A DNA stretch of 64,000 bases from Rhodobacter huangdaonensis (GCF_004022465.1 NZ_SAVA01000013.1:1-64000), one strand, 5' to 3'; shown: positions 8,694 to 28,078, counted from the first letter of the stretch. Made by a program: numbers and translations. Notes: generated by a model not told the origin, from the letters alone.

Positions 8694-9392
8694 ATGGCCA
8701 AGCTGGGTAAACGCACGGCCGCCGCGCGCGCCGCTTTCGAAGGCAAGGCGAACCTCTCGGTCGAGGACGCCGTCAAGCTGATCAAGTCGGCCGCTGCGGC
8801 GAAGTTCGACGAGACGCTCGAGATCGCCATGAACCTGGGTGTGGACCCGCGTCACGCTGACCAGATGGTCCGCGGCGTGGTCCAGCTGCCGAACGGCACG
8901 GGCAAGACCGTGCGCGTCGCGGTGTTCGCCCGCGCTGCCAAGGCCGACGAGGCCAAGGCTGCCGGTGCCGATATCGTCGGCGCCGAGGACCTGATGGAAA
9001 CCATCCAGTCGGGCAAGATCGAGTTCGATCGCTGCATCGCGACGCCGGACATGATGCCGCTGGTCGGCCGTCTGGGCAAGATCCTCGGGCCGCGCAACCT
9101 GATGCCGAACCCGAAGGTCGGCACCGTGACCATGGACGTCGCCACCGCGGTCAAGGCCGCGAAGGGCGGTGAGGTCCAGTTCAAGGTCGAGAAGGCCGGC
9201 GTGATCCACGGCGGCATCGGCAAGGTCTCGTTCACCGAGGCAGCCCTCGCCCAGAACGTGCGCGCCTTCGTCGAAGCTGTGTCGAAGGCGAAGCCCGCCG
9301 GCGCCAAGGGCACCTATCTGAAGAAGGTGTCGCTGAGCTCGACCATGGGCCCGGGCGTGACCGTCGACCTGTCGTCGGCGACCGCCAACTGA
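8694..9392 (+). CDS. rplA: 50S ribosomal protein L1
   Basis: 232 residues, normal length. Typical segments include the VKLIKSAAAAKFDETLEIAMNL region near 25-45, GKILGPRNLMPNPK near 128-141 and the GGIGK motif near 165. It forms the mobile L1 stalk at the ribosomal E site and in other bacteria represses its own rplKA message. Start ATG 8694 with AAGGGG overlapping the rplK end. Followed by a 221-base structured leader before rplJ. Confidence 0.98.
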   Translation: MAKLGKRTAAARAAFEGKANLSVEDAVKLIKSAAAAKFDETLEIAMNLGVDPRHADQMVRGVVQLPNGTGKTVRVAVFARAAKADEAKAAGADIVGAEDLMETIQSGKIEFDRCIATPDMMPLVGRLGKILGPRNLMPNPKVGTVTMDVATAVKAAKGGEVQFKVEKAGVIHGGIGKVSFTEAALAQNVRAFVEAVSKAKPAGAKGTYLKKVSLSSTMGPGVTVDLSSATAN

Positions 9393-9398
9393 GAATTT

Positions 9399-9475
9399 GC
9401 CGGGAAACCGGCGAATGGCGGGGCGGCGACGCCCCGTCCTGTCCGAGACGGAGGGAGCCGGTTTCCGGCTTAATA
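9399..9475 (+). promoter_or_regulatory. Structured leader upstream of rplJ (candidate L10 leader)
   Basis: Three hairpins in a row: GCCGG-GAAA-CCGGC (9399-9412), CGGGGCG-GCGA-CGCCCCG (9419-9436) and AGCCGG-TTT-CCGGCT (about 9457-9472). In many bacteria the rplJ leader binds the L10-(L12)4 complex for feedback. The position and multi-hairpin form fit, but I did not match a published consensus. Confidence 0.5.
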
Positions 9476-9613
9476 TCCTTCCTGAGATGGGGAACGAGAA
9501 ATTCCGAGGGTGACCTCGGGCGATCTTCTCGGGAACCGATCGGACCCGACCTCCGGGCAATCGCCCGAAGGAAATGAGAGCAGGGGGGAAACCCCCGAAC
9601 TTGGAGTGTAACC

Positions 9614-10129
9614 GTGGATAGAGCCCAGAAAGAGAAAGTGGTCGAGGAACTCGGCCAGATCTTCGCAAGCTCTGGCGTCGTGGTGGTTGCCCACTACGAA
9701 GGCATGACGGTTGCTCAGATGCAGGACCTCCGGGCGCGCATGCGCGAAGCCGGTGGTTCGGTCCGCGTTGCCAAGAACACGCTCGCCAAGATCGCCCTTG
9801 AAGGACAGCCCTGCGAAAGCATGGGGAAACTTCTGACGGGGATGACCGTCCTTGCCTTCTCCGAAGACCCGGTGGCTGCGGCCAAGGTCTCGGTGGACTA
9901 CGCCAAGGCGAACGACAAGTTCGCTATCCTTGGCGGGGCCATGGGCACGGAGGCTCTGGATCCGGCCGGTGTCAAGGCCGTGGCTGCCATGCCGTCGCGC
10001 GAAGAGCTCATCGCTCAGATCGCCTCGTGCATCGGTGCTCCGGCTTCGAACATCGCCGGCGCCATTGGCGCGCCTGCTTCGAACATCGCGGGTATCCTCA
10101 AGACTCTTGAGGAGCGGGAAGCCGCCTGA
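9614..10129 (+). CDS. rplJ: 50S ribosomal protein L10
   Basis: 171 residues, starting at GTG 9614 (GGAG 8-11 bases upstream). The N-terminal rRNA-binding part has EKVVEELGQIFASSGVVVVAHY and LRARMREAGGSVRVAKNTLAK. The C-terminal helix that docks the L7/L12 dimers is ASNIAGILKTLEEREA; a near-repeat IGAPASNIAGA precedes it (residues about 136-158). L10 anchors the L12 stalk. It probably shares a transcript with rplL, 63 bases downstream. Confidence 0.97.
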   Translation: MDRAQKEKVVEELGQIFASSGVVVVAHYEGMTVAQMQDLRARMREAGGSVRVAKNTLAKIALEGQPCESMGKLLTGMTVLAFSEDPVAAAKVSVDYAKANDKFAILGGAMGTEALDPAGVKAVAAMPSREELIAQIASCIGAPASNIAGAIGAPASNIAGILKTLEEREAA

Positions 10130-10192
10130 CGCAATCAATTGCCTTCGTCGAAACCGACGTTGGATAACCCTATATCAGAATGGAACGGAAAA

Positions 10193-10567
10193 ATGGCCGA
10201 TCTTAAAGCCCTTGCCGAGCAGATTGTGAACCTGACCCTGCTCGAAGCTCAGGAACTGAAAACCATCCTCAAGGACGAATACGGCATCGAGCCGGCTGCC
10301 GGTGGCGCCGTCATGATGGCCGGCCCGGCCGCTGGCCCGGCTGAAGCCGCTGAGGAAAAGACCGAGTTCGACGTCGTCCTGACCGACGCCGGCGCGAACA
10401 AGATCAACGTGATCAAGGAAGTCCGCGCGATCACCGGCCTTGGCCTCAAGGAAGCCAAGGACCTGGTCGAAGCTGGCGGCAAGGTCAAGGAAGGCGCGGC
10501 GAAGGCCGAAGCCGAAGAGATCAAGAAGAAGCTCGAAGAAGCCGGCGCGAAGGTCGAGCTCAAGTAA
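10193..10567 (+). CDS. rplL: 50S ribosomal protein L7/L12
   Basis: 124 residues. N-terminal dimerisation domain (ADLKALAEQIVNLTLLEAQELK), an Ala/Gly/Pro hinge (about 36-52), and the C-terminal factor-binding domain with KINVIKEVRAITGLGLKEAK and VEAGGKVKEGAAK. L12 recruits the translation GTPases. ATG 10193 is the family start; the GGAACGG upstream is a weak site, unusual for so highly expressed a protein. The next 246 bases, to rpoB, hold several hairpins. Confidence 0.98.
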   Translation: MADLKALAEQIVNLTLLEAQELKTILKDEYGIEPAAGGAVMMAGPAAGPAEAAEEKTEFDVVLTDAGANKINVIKEVRAITGLGLKEAKDLVEAGGKVKEGAAKAEAEEIKKKLEEAGAKVELK

Positions 10568-10573
10568 TCGGGC

Positions 10574-10670
10574 CGGATGCGTTCGCATCCGCTTCTGTGA
10601 AAATGGGCTGGGTCCGGGGTCTTCCCGGGCCCAGCCGAACCTGTCTTGGCGAGGGCTTCGGCCCGAAGCC
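10574..10670 (+). promoter_or_regulatory. rplL-rpoB intergenic hairpin array (attenuator or processing region)
   Basis: Three hairpins: CGGATGCG/CGCATCCG (10574-10591), a 13-bp near-perfect stem (10606-10618 with 10624-10636, one G-T pair), and GGCTTCG/CGAAGCC (about 10654-10670). None has a T run. In E. coli this same gap contains an attenuator and an RNase III site that set the rpl:rpoB ratio; the same role is inferred here by position. Confidence 0.55.
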
Positions 10671-10813
10671 TTGTCCAAGGCGGCGTTCGCGGTTCGGGAG
10701 CCTTCCGGTGGGACGGAAGGCAGGTATGGAACCGCCCCCCTTGATCGCCACGCGCCGCGCACCGGGCCCCGACGGTGCGTGCGCCCGCGAAACGACGAAA
10801 GGTCACGACGAGC

Positions 10814-14950
<4,137 letters not shown>

Positions 14951-14999
14951 GCGCCACGGCGCTCACCACCCCTCTGACCTCTCACTCAAGGAATAGCAG

Positions 15000-19235
<4,236 letters not shown>

Positions 19236-19261
19236 TCGCGTCTGACGCCTGACAGAACCAG

Positions 19262-19292
19262 CCCCCGCGCGAGCGATCGCGCGGGGGTTTTT
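19262..19292 (+). terminator. Rho-independent terminator of the rpoBC operon
   Basis: Perfect 11-bp stem (19262-19272 with 19277-19287), GCGA tetraloop, then T5. It lies 26 bases after the rpoC stop. Confidence 0.94.
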
Positions 19293-19393
19293 CGTTTTCC
19301 GCGGCGGGTTGACGCAGCCCCGACAGAGGCGCAGGACTGAGCCGTTCCATGGGAGAACGGCGCGCAGGTGCCGTGTGGAACACGGAGGACAGA

Positions 19394-20107
19394 ATGAACC
19401 GGATCACTCAGGCCGCCCTTGCGGTCGTTCTCGGCGCGCTGGCGCTGCCGGCGCTGGCGAGCCCCTTCACGGATGCCGAGGCGCAGCTGCGGGCAGTCTA
19501 TGGCGATTACCGGGCGGCGCTGTTCCTGTCGAATGCCGGCAAGGCCCCCGAGACGGCGAAGGCGTTGGCGGGGTTCGACACCGCCTGGGCCGAGATGTCG
19601 GCGCAATGGGGCGCGACCCCGCCGCCGCAATATGCCGCCGATGCCGCGCTGCCGCAGACCTTTGATGCGGTCTCGGCGCTGATCGGCAAGGCGCGCGAGG
19701 AGGCCGCCGCGGGCAGGCTGCCGGCGGCGCACCAGACCCTCGAAGGCGTGCGCGCCGAGGTTGCCGGGCTGCACGCGCGCGCCGGGCTGATCGGCTTTTC
19801 CGACCGGATGAACGCCTATCACGCGGCGATGGAAGAGGTTCTGGGCCGCGACTATGCGGCGATCGGGCCGGGGGCGGCCGTGGCACTGGCGGGCGATGCG
19901 GCGGTGCTCGACTATCTCGCCGCGCAGATCGTCGCCAATCCGGCACCCGAGGCGGCAAACCCCGCCTATGCGCCGCTCGTCGGGGCCTTCGCCGCCTCGG
20001 CCAGGGCGTTTCGCGCCGCGGCCGACAGCGGTGACCTCGCTGCCGCCCTTGCCGCGCGGGGCAATCTGAAGGCGCCCTATTCCAAGCTCTTTGCCCAGTT
20101 CGGCTGA
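19394..20107 (+). CDS. Exported helical protein of unknown function
   Basis: 237 residues. ATG 19394 has an ideal GGAGG. Residues 1-22 form a signal peptide (MNRITQAALAVVLGALALPALA), so the mature protein is probably periplasmic. The rest is Ala-rich and predicted all-helical by composition, with no CxxCH haem motif, no Cys and no membrane span. I do not recognise the family. It is separated from rpoC by a terminator and has a possible weak promoter (TTGACG at 19309). It precedes the glycosyltransferase cluster by 111 bases and may or may not belong to it. Confidence 0.75.
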   Translation: MNRITQAALAVVLGALALPALASPFTDAEAQLRAVYGDYRAALFLSNAGKAPETAKALAGFDTAWAEMSAQWGATPPPQYAADAALPQTFDAVSALIGKAREEAAAGRLPAAHQTLEGVRAEVAGLHARAGLIGFSDRMNAYHAAMEEVLGRDYAAIGPGAAVALAGDAAVLDYLAAQIVANPAPEAANPAYAPLVGAFAASARAFRAAADSGDLAAALAARGNLKAPYSKLFAQFG

Positions 20108-20218
20108 ACCGTGCCGAGCGCCGCGCCGGCGCAGGCCCCCGGCGCGTGCTCCGTTTACAACTTCGGGGCCTGCGGGTAAGAGGTGGCGGCCCGTGCCGGG
20201 CGGAAAGGGCCGCGACAG

Positions 20219-20941
20219 ATGACCGAAGTTTCCATCGTGATCCCCGCCAAGAACGAGGCGGAAAACATCGAGACGCTGCTCGACGGGATCGATGCGGCGC
20301 TTGCGGGCCGTGACTACGAGGTGATCGTGGTCGACGATGCCTCGGACGACGGCATGGCCGATATTTTGCGCGCAAGGCTCGTGCGGGCGCCGCGGCTGCG
20401 GGTGCTGCGCCATGACGTGTCGGGCGGACAGTCGGCGGCGGTGAGCTCGGGCGTGCGCGCGGCGCATGGTGCGATCTGTGCGACGCTCGACGGCGACGGG
20501 CAGAACCCGCCCGAGGAGCTGCCGAAGCTGATCGCGCCGCTCGAGGTGCCGGGGGCCGAGGCGATCGGGCTGGTCGCCGGGCAGCGCGTGGCGCGGCAGG
20601 ACACGCTGTCGAAGCGGCTTGCGTCGAAATTCGCGAACGGGCTGCGGGCGCGGGTGCTCAACGACCACACCCGCGACACCGGCTGCGGGCTCAAGGCCTT
20701 TCGCCGTGCGCCCTATCTGGACCTGCCCTATTTCGACCACATGCACCGCTATCTGCCCGCGCTGTTCGCGCGCGACGGCTGGGGTGTGGCGCATGTCGAC
20801 GTGAGCCACCGGCCGCGCGGCGGCGGGCGCTCGCATTATTCGAACCTGCAGCGCGGCCTTGTCGGCATCGTCGATCTGGCCGGCGTCGCCTGGCTGATCC
20901 GGCGCCGCAAGAAGGCGCGCCCGACCGAGGTGACGAAATGA
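20219..20941 (+). CDS. GT2 glycosyltransferase (polyprenyl-phosphate sugar synthase type)
   Basis: 240 residues. The GT-A fold begins MTEVSIVIPAKNEAENIETL, with VVDDASDD (37-44) and the metal-binding DGDGQ (91-95), as in dolichol-phosphate mannose synthase and ArnC. Unlike ArnC it has no clear C-terminal pair of membrane helices, only a short hydrophobic stretch near 217-230. It probably loads a sugar from a nucleotide donor onto undecaprenyl or dodecaprenyl phosphate on the cytoplasmic face. The stop overlaps the next start (ATGA), so it is coupled to the LAB_N gene. The actual sugar cannot be told. Confidence 0.88.
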   Translation: MTEVSIVIPAKNEAENIETLLDGIDAALAGRDYEVIVVDDASDDGMADILRARLVRAPRLRVLRHDVSGGQSAAVSSGVRAAHGAICATLDGDGQNPPEELPKLIAPLEVPGAEAIGLVAGQRVARQDTLSKRLASKFANGLRARVLNDHTRDTGCGLKAFRRAPYLDLPYFDHMHRYLPALFARDGWGVAHVDVSHRPRGGGRSHYSNLQRGLVGIVDLAGVAWLIRRRKKARPTEVTK

Positions 20942-21246
20942 CCGAATGGCTGGAAAAGCTGCTCCATGTCGGCTCGACGACCGAGCTTTTGTGGGTGATC
21001 TTCGGCCTTGCCGCGCAGCTGATGTTCACCGCGCGCTTCCTGCTGCAATGGATCGCCTCGGAGCGTGCCAGGGATTCGGTGATGCCGGTGGCGTTTTGGT
21101 ATTTCTCGCTCGCGGGCGGGGTGATGCTGCTCGCCTATGCGCTTTACCGCGCCGATCCGGTGTTCATTCTGGGCCAGGCGCTCGGCGTGGTGATCTATGC
21201 GCGCAACCTGTGGCTGATCTATGCCAAGCGTCGCCGTGAAGCCTGA
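20938..21246 (+). CDS. LAB_N (lipid A biosynthesis N-terminal) domain small membrane protein
   Basis: 102 residues with about three membrane helices (about 16-38, 47-65, 70-92). FTARFLLQWIASERARDSVMP and the SLAGG turn are typical of the LAB_N family, a stand-alone version of the region found in front of some LpxB proteins. Homologues are often encoded beside polyprenyl-P-sugar synthases such as the rhizobial RgtE/RgtF pair (from memory), suggesting help in making or flipping the lipid-linked sugar. It overlaps the GT2 gene by 4 bases and the GT39 gene by 26 bases. Confidence 0.85.
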   Translation: MTEWLEKLLHVGSTTELLWVIFGLAAQLMFTARFLLQWIASERARDSVMPVAFWYFSLAGGVMLLAYALYRADPVFILGQALGVVIYARNLWLIYAKRRREA

Positions 21247-22672
21247 GCCGTCGCGGCCCGAGGCCGGGGGCTGGCTTGGCCCGGTGCTGGCGATCGTCGC
21301 GGCGGTGACGGTGGCGCGGGTGCTGGCGCTGGTCTTCGACCGCACCGATCTTTTCGTCGACGAGGCGCAATACTGGCTCTGGGGGCAGCGCTTCGACTTC
21401 GGCTATTACTCGAAGCCGCCGCTGATCGGCTGGCTGATCCGCGCGGTGACCGATCTCGCGGGATCGAGTGCGCCGTTCTGGGTGCGGCTGCCGGCGCCGG
21501 TGCTGCACGGGCTGACCGGGATGATCCTTGCGGCGCTTGCCGCCCGCATCGCCGGGCGTGGCGCCGCGATCTGGACGGCAGCGCTTTACGTCACGCTGCC
21601 CTTCACCGCCGTCGGCTCGGCGATGATCTCGACCGATACGGTGATGGCGCCCTTCTTCGCCGCGGGCCTGCTGTTCTTCTGGCGGCTTGGCGAGAGCGGG
21701 CGGGCGGGCGACGCGCTGGCGCTTGGCCTGTGCGTGGGCTTTGCCTTCCTGGCGAAATACGTGGCGCTGTTCCTGCCGGCGGGGATCGTGCTGGCGGTGC
21801 TGGTCGCGCCCGCGCGGCGGATCGGCTGGGGCAACGCGCTGCTTGCGACGCTCGCTTTCGCGCTGGTGATCGCGCCGAATGTGGCGTGGAACGTGACGCA
21901 TCAGTTCGCCACGCTCGAGCACACGATGGACAATGTCGGCTGGGTGCGCGGGGGGGCGGGGCTGAACTGGGCCTCGATGGGCGGCTGGCTCGCGGCGCAG
22001 ATCGCGGTCTTCGGTCCGGTCACCATGGTTGCGCTGCTGCTTGGCGTGATCGGGGCCCGCAGCGCGGACCGGCGCGCGCTCGCGGTGCTGGCCTTGCCGC
22101 CGCTGGTCGTGGTGACGGTGCAGGCGCTTTTGGACAAGGCCTATGCGAACTGGGCGGTCTCGGCCTATCTCGCGGGCGTGATCCTTGCCGTGCTGGTGTT
22201 GCCGCGGTGGGGCCGGTGGCTGGCGCTGCTGACGAACCTCGTTGCGGTGACGGCGGTCGCGGCGCTGACCGTTCTGGCCCCCTGGCCTGCGCCGGGCGGC
22301 AAGCCGCTTTTGAACCGCTACCTCGGCCGCACCGAGCTGAGCCGGCGCATCCTCGCCCTTGCGACCGCCGAGGGCGTGCCGGTCTACAGCGACGACCGCG
22401 ACATCCTCGCCGATCTCTTCTACACCGGCCGCGATGCCGGGGTGACGATCTATGCTCCGCGCCCGACGGGCCGGCCGATGAACTATTACGAGCAGAATTT
22501 CCCGTTGCCCGCCGATTTTGCCGGCCGCATTCTGGTCATTCGCCGCAGCCCGATCGACTGCGGCGCGGGGCCCGTGCCGCCGGCGGGGATGCTGAACGGC
22601 TCGGGCACCTGGGAAGGGAAGGGGGTCACCCCCTACATCGTGCCGGGAGAGTGCCTGAATGCCGCGCCTTGA
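21221..22672 (+). CDS. GT39/ArnT-like membrane glycosyltransferase
   Basis: 483 residues with about 10-12 membrane helices. The first periplasmic loop has the family's acidic pair in DEAQYW (Asp47, Glu48) followed by GYYSKPPLIGW, the PMT_2/ArnT signature. The C-terminal soluble part runs from about residue 365. Such enzymes take a sugar from a polyprenyl phosphate on the periplasmic side and attach it to lipid A, LPS core or protein. It overlaps the preceding gene by 26 bases and the PAP2 gene by 14 bases. The acceptor is inferred as lipid A from its neighbours. Confidence 0.88.
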   Translation: MPSVAVKPEPSRPEAGGWLGPVLAIVAAVTVARVLALVFDRTDLFVDEAQYWLWGQRFDFGYYSKPPLIGWLIRAVTDLAGSSAPFWVRLPAPVLHGLTGMILAALAARIAGRGAAIWTAALYVTLPFTAVGSAMISTDTVMAPFFAAGLLFFWRLGESGRAGDALALGLCVGFAFLAKYVALFLPAGIVLAVLVAPARRIGWGNALLATLAFALVIAPNVAWNVTHQFATLEHTMDNVGWVRGGAGLNWASMGGWLAAQIAVFGPVTMVALLLGVIGARSADRRALAVLALPPLVVVTVQALLDKAYANWAVSAYLAGVILAVLVLPRWGRWLALLTNLVAVTAVAALTVLAPWPAPGGKPLLNRYLGRTELSRRILALATAEGVPVYSDDRDILADLFYTGRDAGVTIYAPRPTGRPMNYYEQNFPLPADFAGRILVIRRSPIDCGAGPVPPAGMLNGSGTWEGKGVTPYIVPGECLNAAP

Positions 22673-23393
22673 CCTGAGCCTGACCGGACGCTGGCTGCTG
22701 GCCGGCTGGATTGCCGCGGTGGCGCTGTTTTGCGGCGCGCCCTCGGTCGATCTGGCGATCTCGGGGCTGTTCTGGCACGCGGGGGCGGGCTTCGATGTCA
22801 TCACCAACCCGCTCTGGGAATGGCTGCGCCAGCGGCTGTGGGATCTGGCGCTGATCGTGCTGGTGGTGGCGATCGTCGCCATGGTGCGCGCCTTCGCCAA
22901 GGGCCGCAACGTCTGGGGCCTGCCGTCGCGGGCCTGGGGATTCGTGGTGACGCTGTATCTGCTCGGACCGGGACTGATCGTGAACGGCGTTCTCAAGGCC
23001 TATTCCGGCCGCGCCCGCCCCGCCTTCGTGACCGAATTCGGCGGCACCAAGCTGTTCACCCCGGCCGGTCAGTTCGCCGATCAGTGCACGCGCAACTGCT
23101 CCTTCGTCTCGGGCGAGGTCTCGGCGGCGGTGGCGCTGGCCGTGGCGCTGTGGCTGGCCTCGGTGCTCTGGTCGCGGATCGAGCGCTGGCAGCGGCTCTA
23201 CCTGCGCGCGGTGGCGCTGTTCATCCCCGCCTTCGTCATCGTGCAGCGGGTGGCGACGGGGCGGCACTTCGCCTCGGACGCGGTCTTTGCCGCGCTGATC
23301 ACCCTGACCCTCGCCTGGGGGCTTTACGCGCTGTTCGCCGGGCAGCTTCCGCGCCGGCGCAATGCCGCAGGGGCGCCCGGCGGGCGCTGTTGA
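22659..23393 (+). CDS. PAP2-family phosphatase (lipid A phosphatase-like)
   Basis: 244 residues with about six membrane helices. Two of the three PAP2 signatures are intact: Lys113-x6-Arg120-Pro121 and Arg197-x5-His203-x3-Asp207. The middle one, normally PSGH, reads VSGE (Ser151, Gly152, Glu153). PAP2 enzymes remove phosphate from lipids; LpxE/LpxF act on lipid A in the periplasm. As the last gene of the overlapping quartet, a lipid A phosphatase role is likely. Undecaprenyl-pyrophosphate or PgpB-type activity is the alternative. Its stop codon TGA lies inside the -35 box of the rpsL promoter. Confidence 0.85.
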   Translation: MPRLDLSLTGRWLLAGWIAAVALFCGAPSVDLAISGLFWHAGAGFDVITNPLWEWLRQRLWDLALIVLVVAIVAMVRAFAKGRNVWGLPSRAWGFVVTLYLLGPGLIVNGVLKAYSGRARPAFVTEFGGTKLFTPAGQFADQCTRNCSFVSGEVSAAVALAVALWLASVLWSRIERWQRLYLRAVALFIPAFVIVQRVATGRHFASDAVFAALITLTLAWGLYALFAGQLPRRRNAAGAPGGRC

Positions 23394-23418
23394 CAAGGGG
23401 GCCGACTCCTCCTATAGC
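23390..23418 (+). promoter_or_regulatory. Strong sigma-70-type promoter of the str operon (rpsL)
   Basis: Perfect TTGACA (23390-23395), 17-base spacer, TATAGC (23413-23418). The -35 box contains the TGA stop of the PAP2 gene. The expected start near 23425 gives a leader of about 230 bases before rpsL. Confidence 0.85.
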
Positions 23419-23545
23419 CGCCGCTACCTGATGGGCGCAGTGTGCCCTGAGGGTGGAGTTCAGCGGCCAAGTCCGGGCCCACCGGCCCCTTGCCCTGAAG
23501 ACGACGACGCATTCGGCCCGCCGCAAGGCGGGAAGGGTGCGGTTT

Positions 23546-23572
23546 GGCGTTTCACGATCTGCGTGAGACGCC
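23546..23572 (+). promoter_or_regulatory. Hairpin in the rpsL leader
   Basis: 11-bp stem (23546-23556 with 23562-23572, one G-T pair) with a 5-base loop, in the middle of the roughly 230-base str-operon leader. No T run follows, so it is more likely a regulatory or processing structure than a terminator. Confidence 0.5.
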
Positions 23573-23653
23573 GTCGAGAAGCGGCTCAGCCTCGCGCGGG
23601 AATCCCACCGGGCCGGGTTGAGAGTATTGACAGAGCAAACACGGGGAACCGGA

Positions 23654-24025
23654 ATGCCTACCATCCAACAGCTGATCCGCAAGCCGCGGCAGCCCAAGGT
23701 GCAGCGATCGAAGTCGCAGCACCTCCAGCAGTGCCCGCAGAAGCGCGGCGTCTGCACGCGCGTCTACACCACGACGCCGAAGAAACCGAACTCGGCTATG
23801 CGTAAGGTCGCCAAGGTGCGCCTGACGAACGGCTTCGAAGTCATCTCCTACATCCCGGGCGAAAAGCACAACCTGCAGGAGCACTCCGTTGTGCTCATCC
23901 GCGGCGGTCGTGTGAAGGACCTTCCGGGTGTGCGCTATCACATCCTGCGCGGTGTTCTGGATACCCAGGGCGTCAAGGATCGTCGTCAGCGTCGTTCGAA
24001 ATACGGCGCGAAGCGGCCGAAGTGA
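23654..24025 (+). CDS. rpsL: 30S ribosomal protein S12
   Basis: 123 residues. PTIQQLIRKPR start and the decoding-centre loop TTPKKPNSAMRKVAKVRL with both lysines, so streptomycin-sensitive type. The second loop, GVRYHILRGVLDT, is also standard. S12 checks codon-anticodon pairing in the A site. The frame opens 36 bases earlier, but MPTIQQ at 23654 is the family start. First gene of the str operon; rpsG follows after 12 bases. Confidence 0.99.
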   Translation: MPTIQQLIRKPRQPKVQRSKSQHLQQCPQKRGVCTRVYTTTPKKPNSAMRKVAKVRLTNGFEVISYIPGEKHNLQEHSVVLIRGGRVKDLPGVRYHILRGVLDTQGVKDRRQRRSKYGAKRPK

Positions 24026-24037
24026 GGAGTGTGAAGC

Positions 24038-24508
24038 ATGTCTCGTCGTCACGCCGCTGAGAAGCGCGAAGTTCTGCCCGACGCCAAATATGGCGATCGC
24101 GTGCTGACCAAGTTCATGAACAACCTGATGATCGACGGCAAGAAGTCTGTTGCCGAGCGGATCGTCTACAATGCCCTCGACCGTGTCGAAGGCAAGCTCA
24201 AGCGCGAGCCCGTGGAAGTCTTCCACGAGGCCCTCGACAACGTGAAGCCTTCGGTCGAAGTGCGTTCGCGTCGCGTCGGCGGTGCCACCTATCAGGTCCC
24301 GGTCGAAGTGCGTCCGACCCGTCGTGAGGCGCTGGCGATTCGCTGGCTGATCACCGCGGCCAAGAACCGCAACGAGCACACCATGGAAGAACGCCTGGCC
24401 GGCGAGCTTCTGGATGCGGTGAACTCGCGCGGTGCCGCCGTGAAGAAGCGGGAAGACACCCACAAGATGGCCGACGCCAACAAGGCGTTCAGCCACTACC
24501 GCTGGTAA
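24038..24508 (+). CDS. rpsG: 30S ribosomal protein S7
   Basis: 156 residues, the standard length. MSRRHAAEKREVLPDAKYGD start, FMNNLMIDGKKSVAERIVY (helix binding the 3' domain of 16S rRNA), and the C-terminal NKAFSHYRW. S7 organises the head of the 30S subunit and in E. coli represses the str operon. ATG 24038 has GGAG about 9 bases upstream. fusA follows after 14 bases. Confidence 0.99.
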   Translation: MSRRHAAEKREVLPDAKYGDRVLTKFMNNLMIDGKKSVAERIVYNALDRVEGKLKREPVEVFHEALDNVKPSVEVRSRRVGGATYQVPVEVRPTRREALAIRWLITAAKNRNEHTMEERLAGELLDAVNSRGAAVKKREDTHKMADANKAFSHYRW

Positions 24509-24522
24509 GAGAGGAACCCCTC

Positions 24523-26637
<2,115 letters not shown>

Positions 26638-26703
26638 GGCTGATGGCGTCCGGGGCTGACCCCGGGCGCCTCTTCCCAGGTTCACGGACTACAGGAGGCC
26701 AGT

Positions 26704-27879
<1,176 letters not shown>

Positions 27880-27924
27880 TCTCGGCGGCGGGGCGACCCG
27901 CCACCGACATTGGTAAGTGAAACG

Positions 27925-27950
27925 ATGGTGCGCCTTCGGGCGCACCATTT
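27925..27950 (+). terminator. Terminator-like hairpin after tuf copy 2
   Basis: Perfect 10-bp stem ATGGTGCGCC/GGCGCACCAT with a TTCG loop (27925-27948), but only a short T run (TTT, then GCTCTT). It lies 45 bases after the stop and directly before the S10 promoter. Confidence 0.75.
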
Positions 27951-27954
27951 GCTC

Positions 27955-27983
27955 TTGACAGACTCGGGCCGCTCCCGTAGAGC
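27955..27983 (+). promoter_or_regulatory. Promoter of the S10 operon (rpsJ)
   Basis: Perfect TTGACA (27955-27960), 17-base spacer, TAGAGC (27978-27983). Expected start near 27990. The leader of about 90 bases contains a GCCTCTC/GAGAGGC hairpin (28040-28046 with 28064-28070) just before the rpsJ ribosome-binding region, a possible site for ribosomal-protein feedback. Confidence 0.8.
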
Positions 27984-28078
27984 GCCCCGGATCTCCAAGA
28001 GATTGTGGTTCGATGCAGGCGTCGCATTCGGCGGTGTCTGCCTCTCAACCTGATAGCCCCTGCGAGAGGCAAGACTAA

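Noticed and set aside
22730..23431. 233-residue open frame in another phase of the PAP2 gene
   Set aside because: Frame shadow of the PAP2 gene, rich in Gly/Ala/Arg; the PAP2 frame carries all motifs.
23627..23632. TTGACA just before rpsL as a second promoter
   Set aside because: It is only 22 bases before the rpsL ATG. A start from it would lie inside the gene, and no -10 box follows at 16-18 bases.
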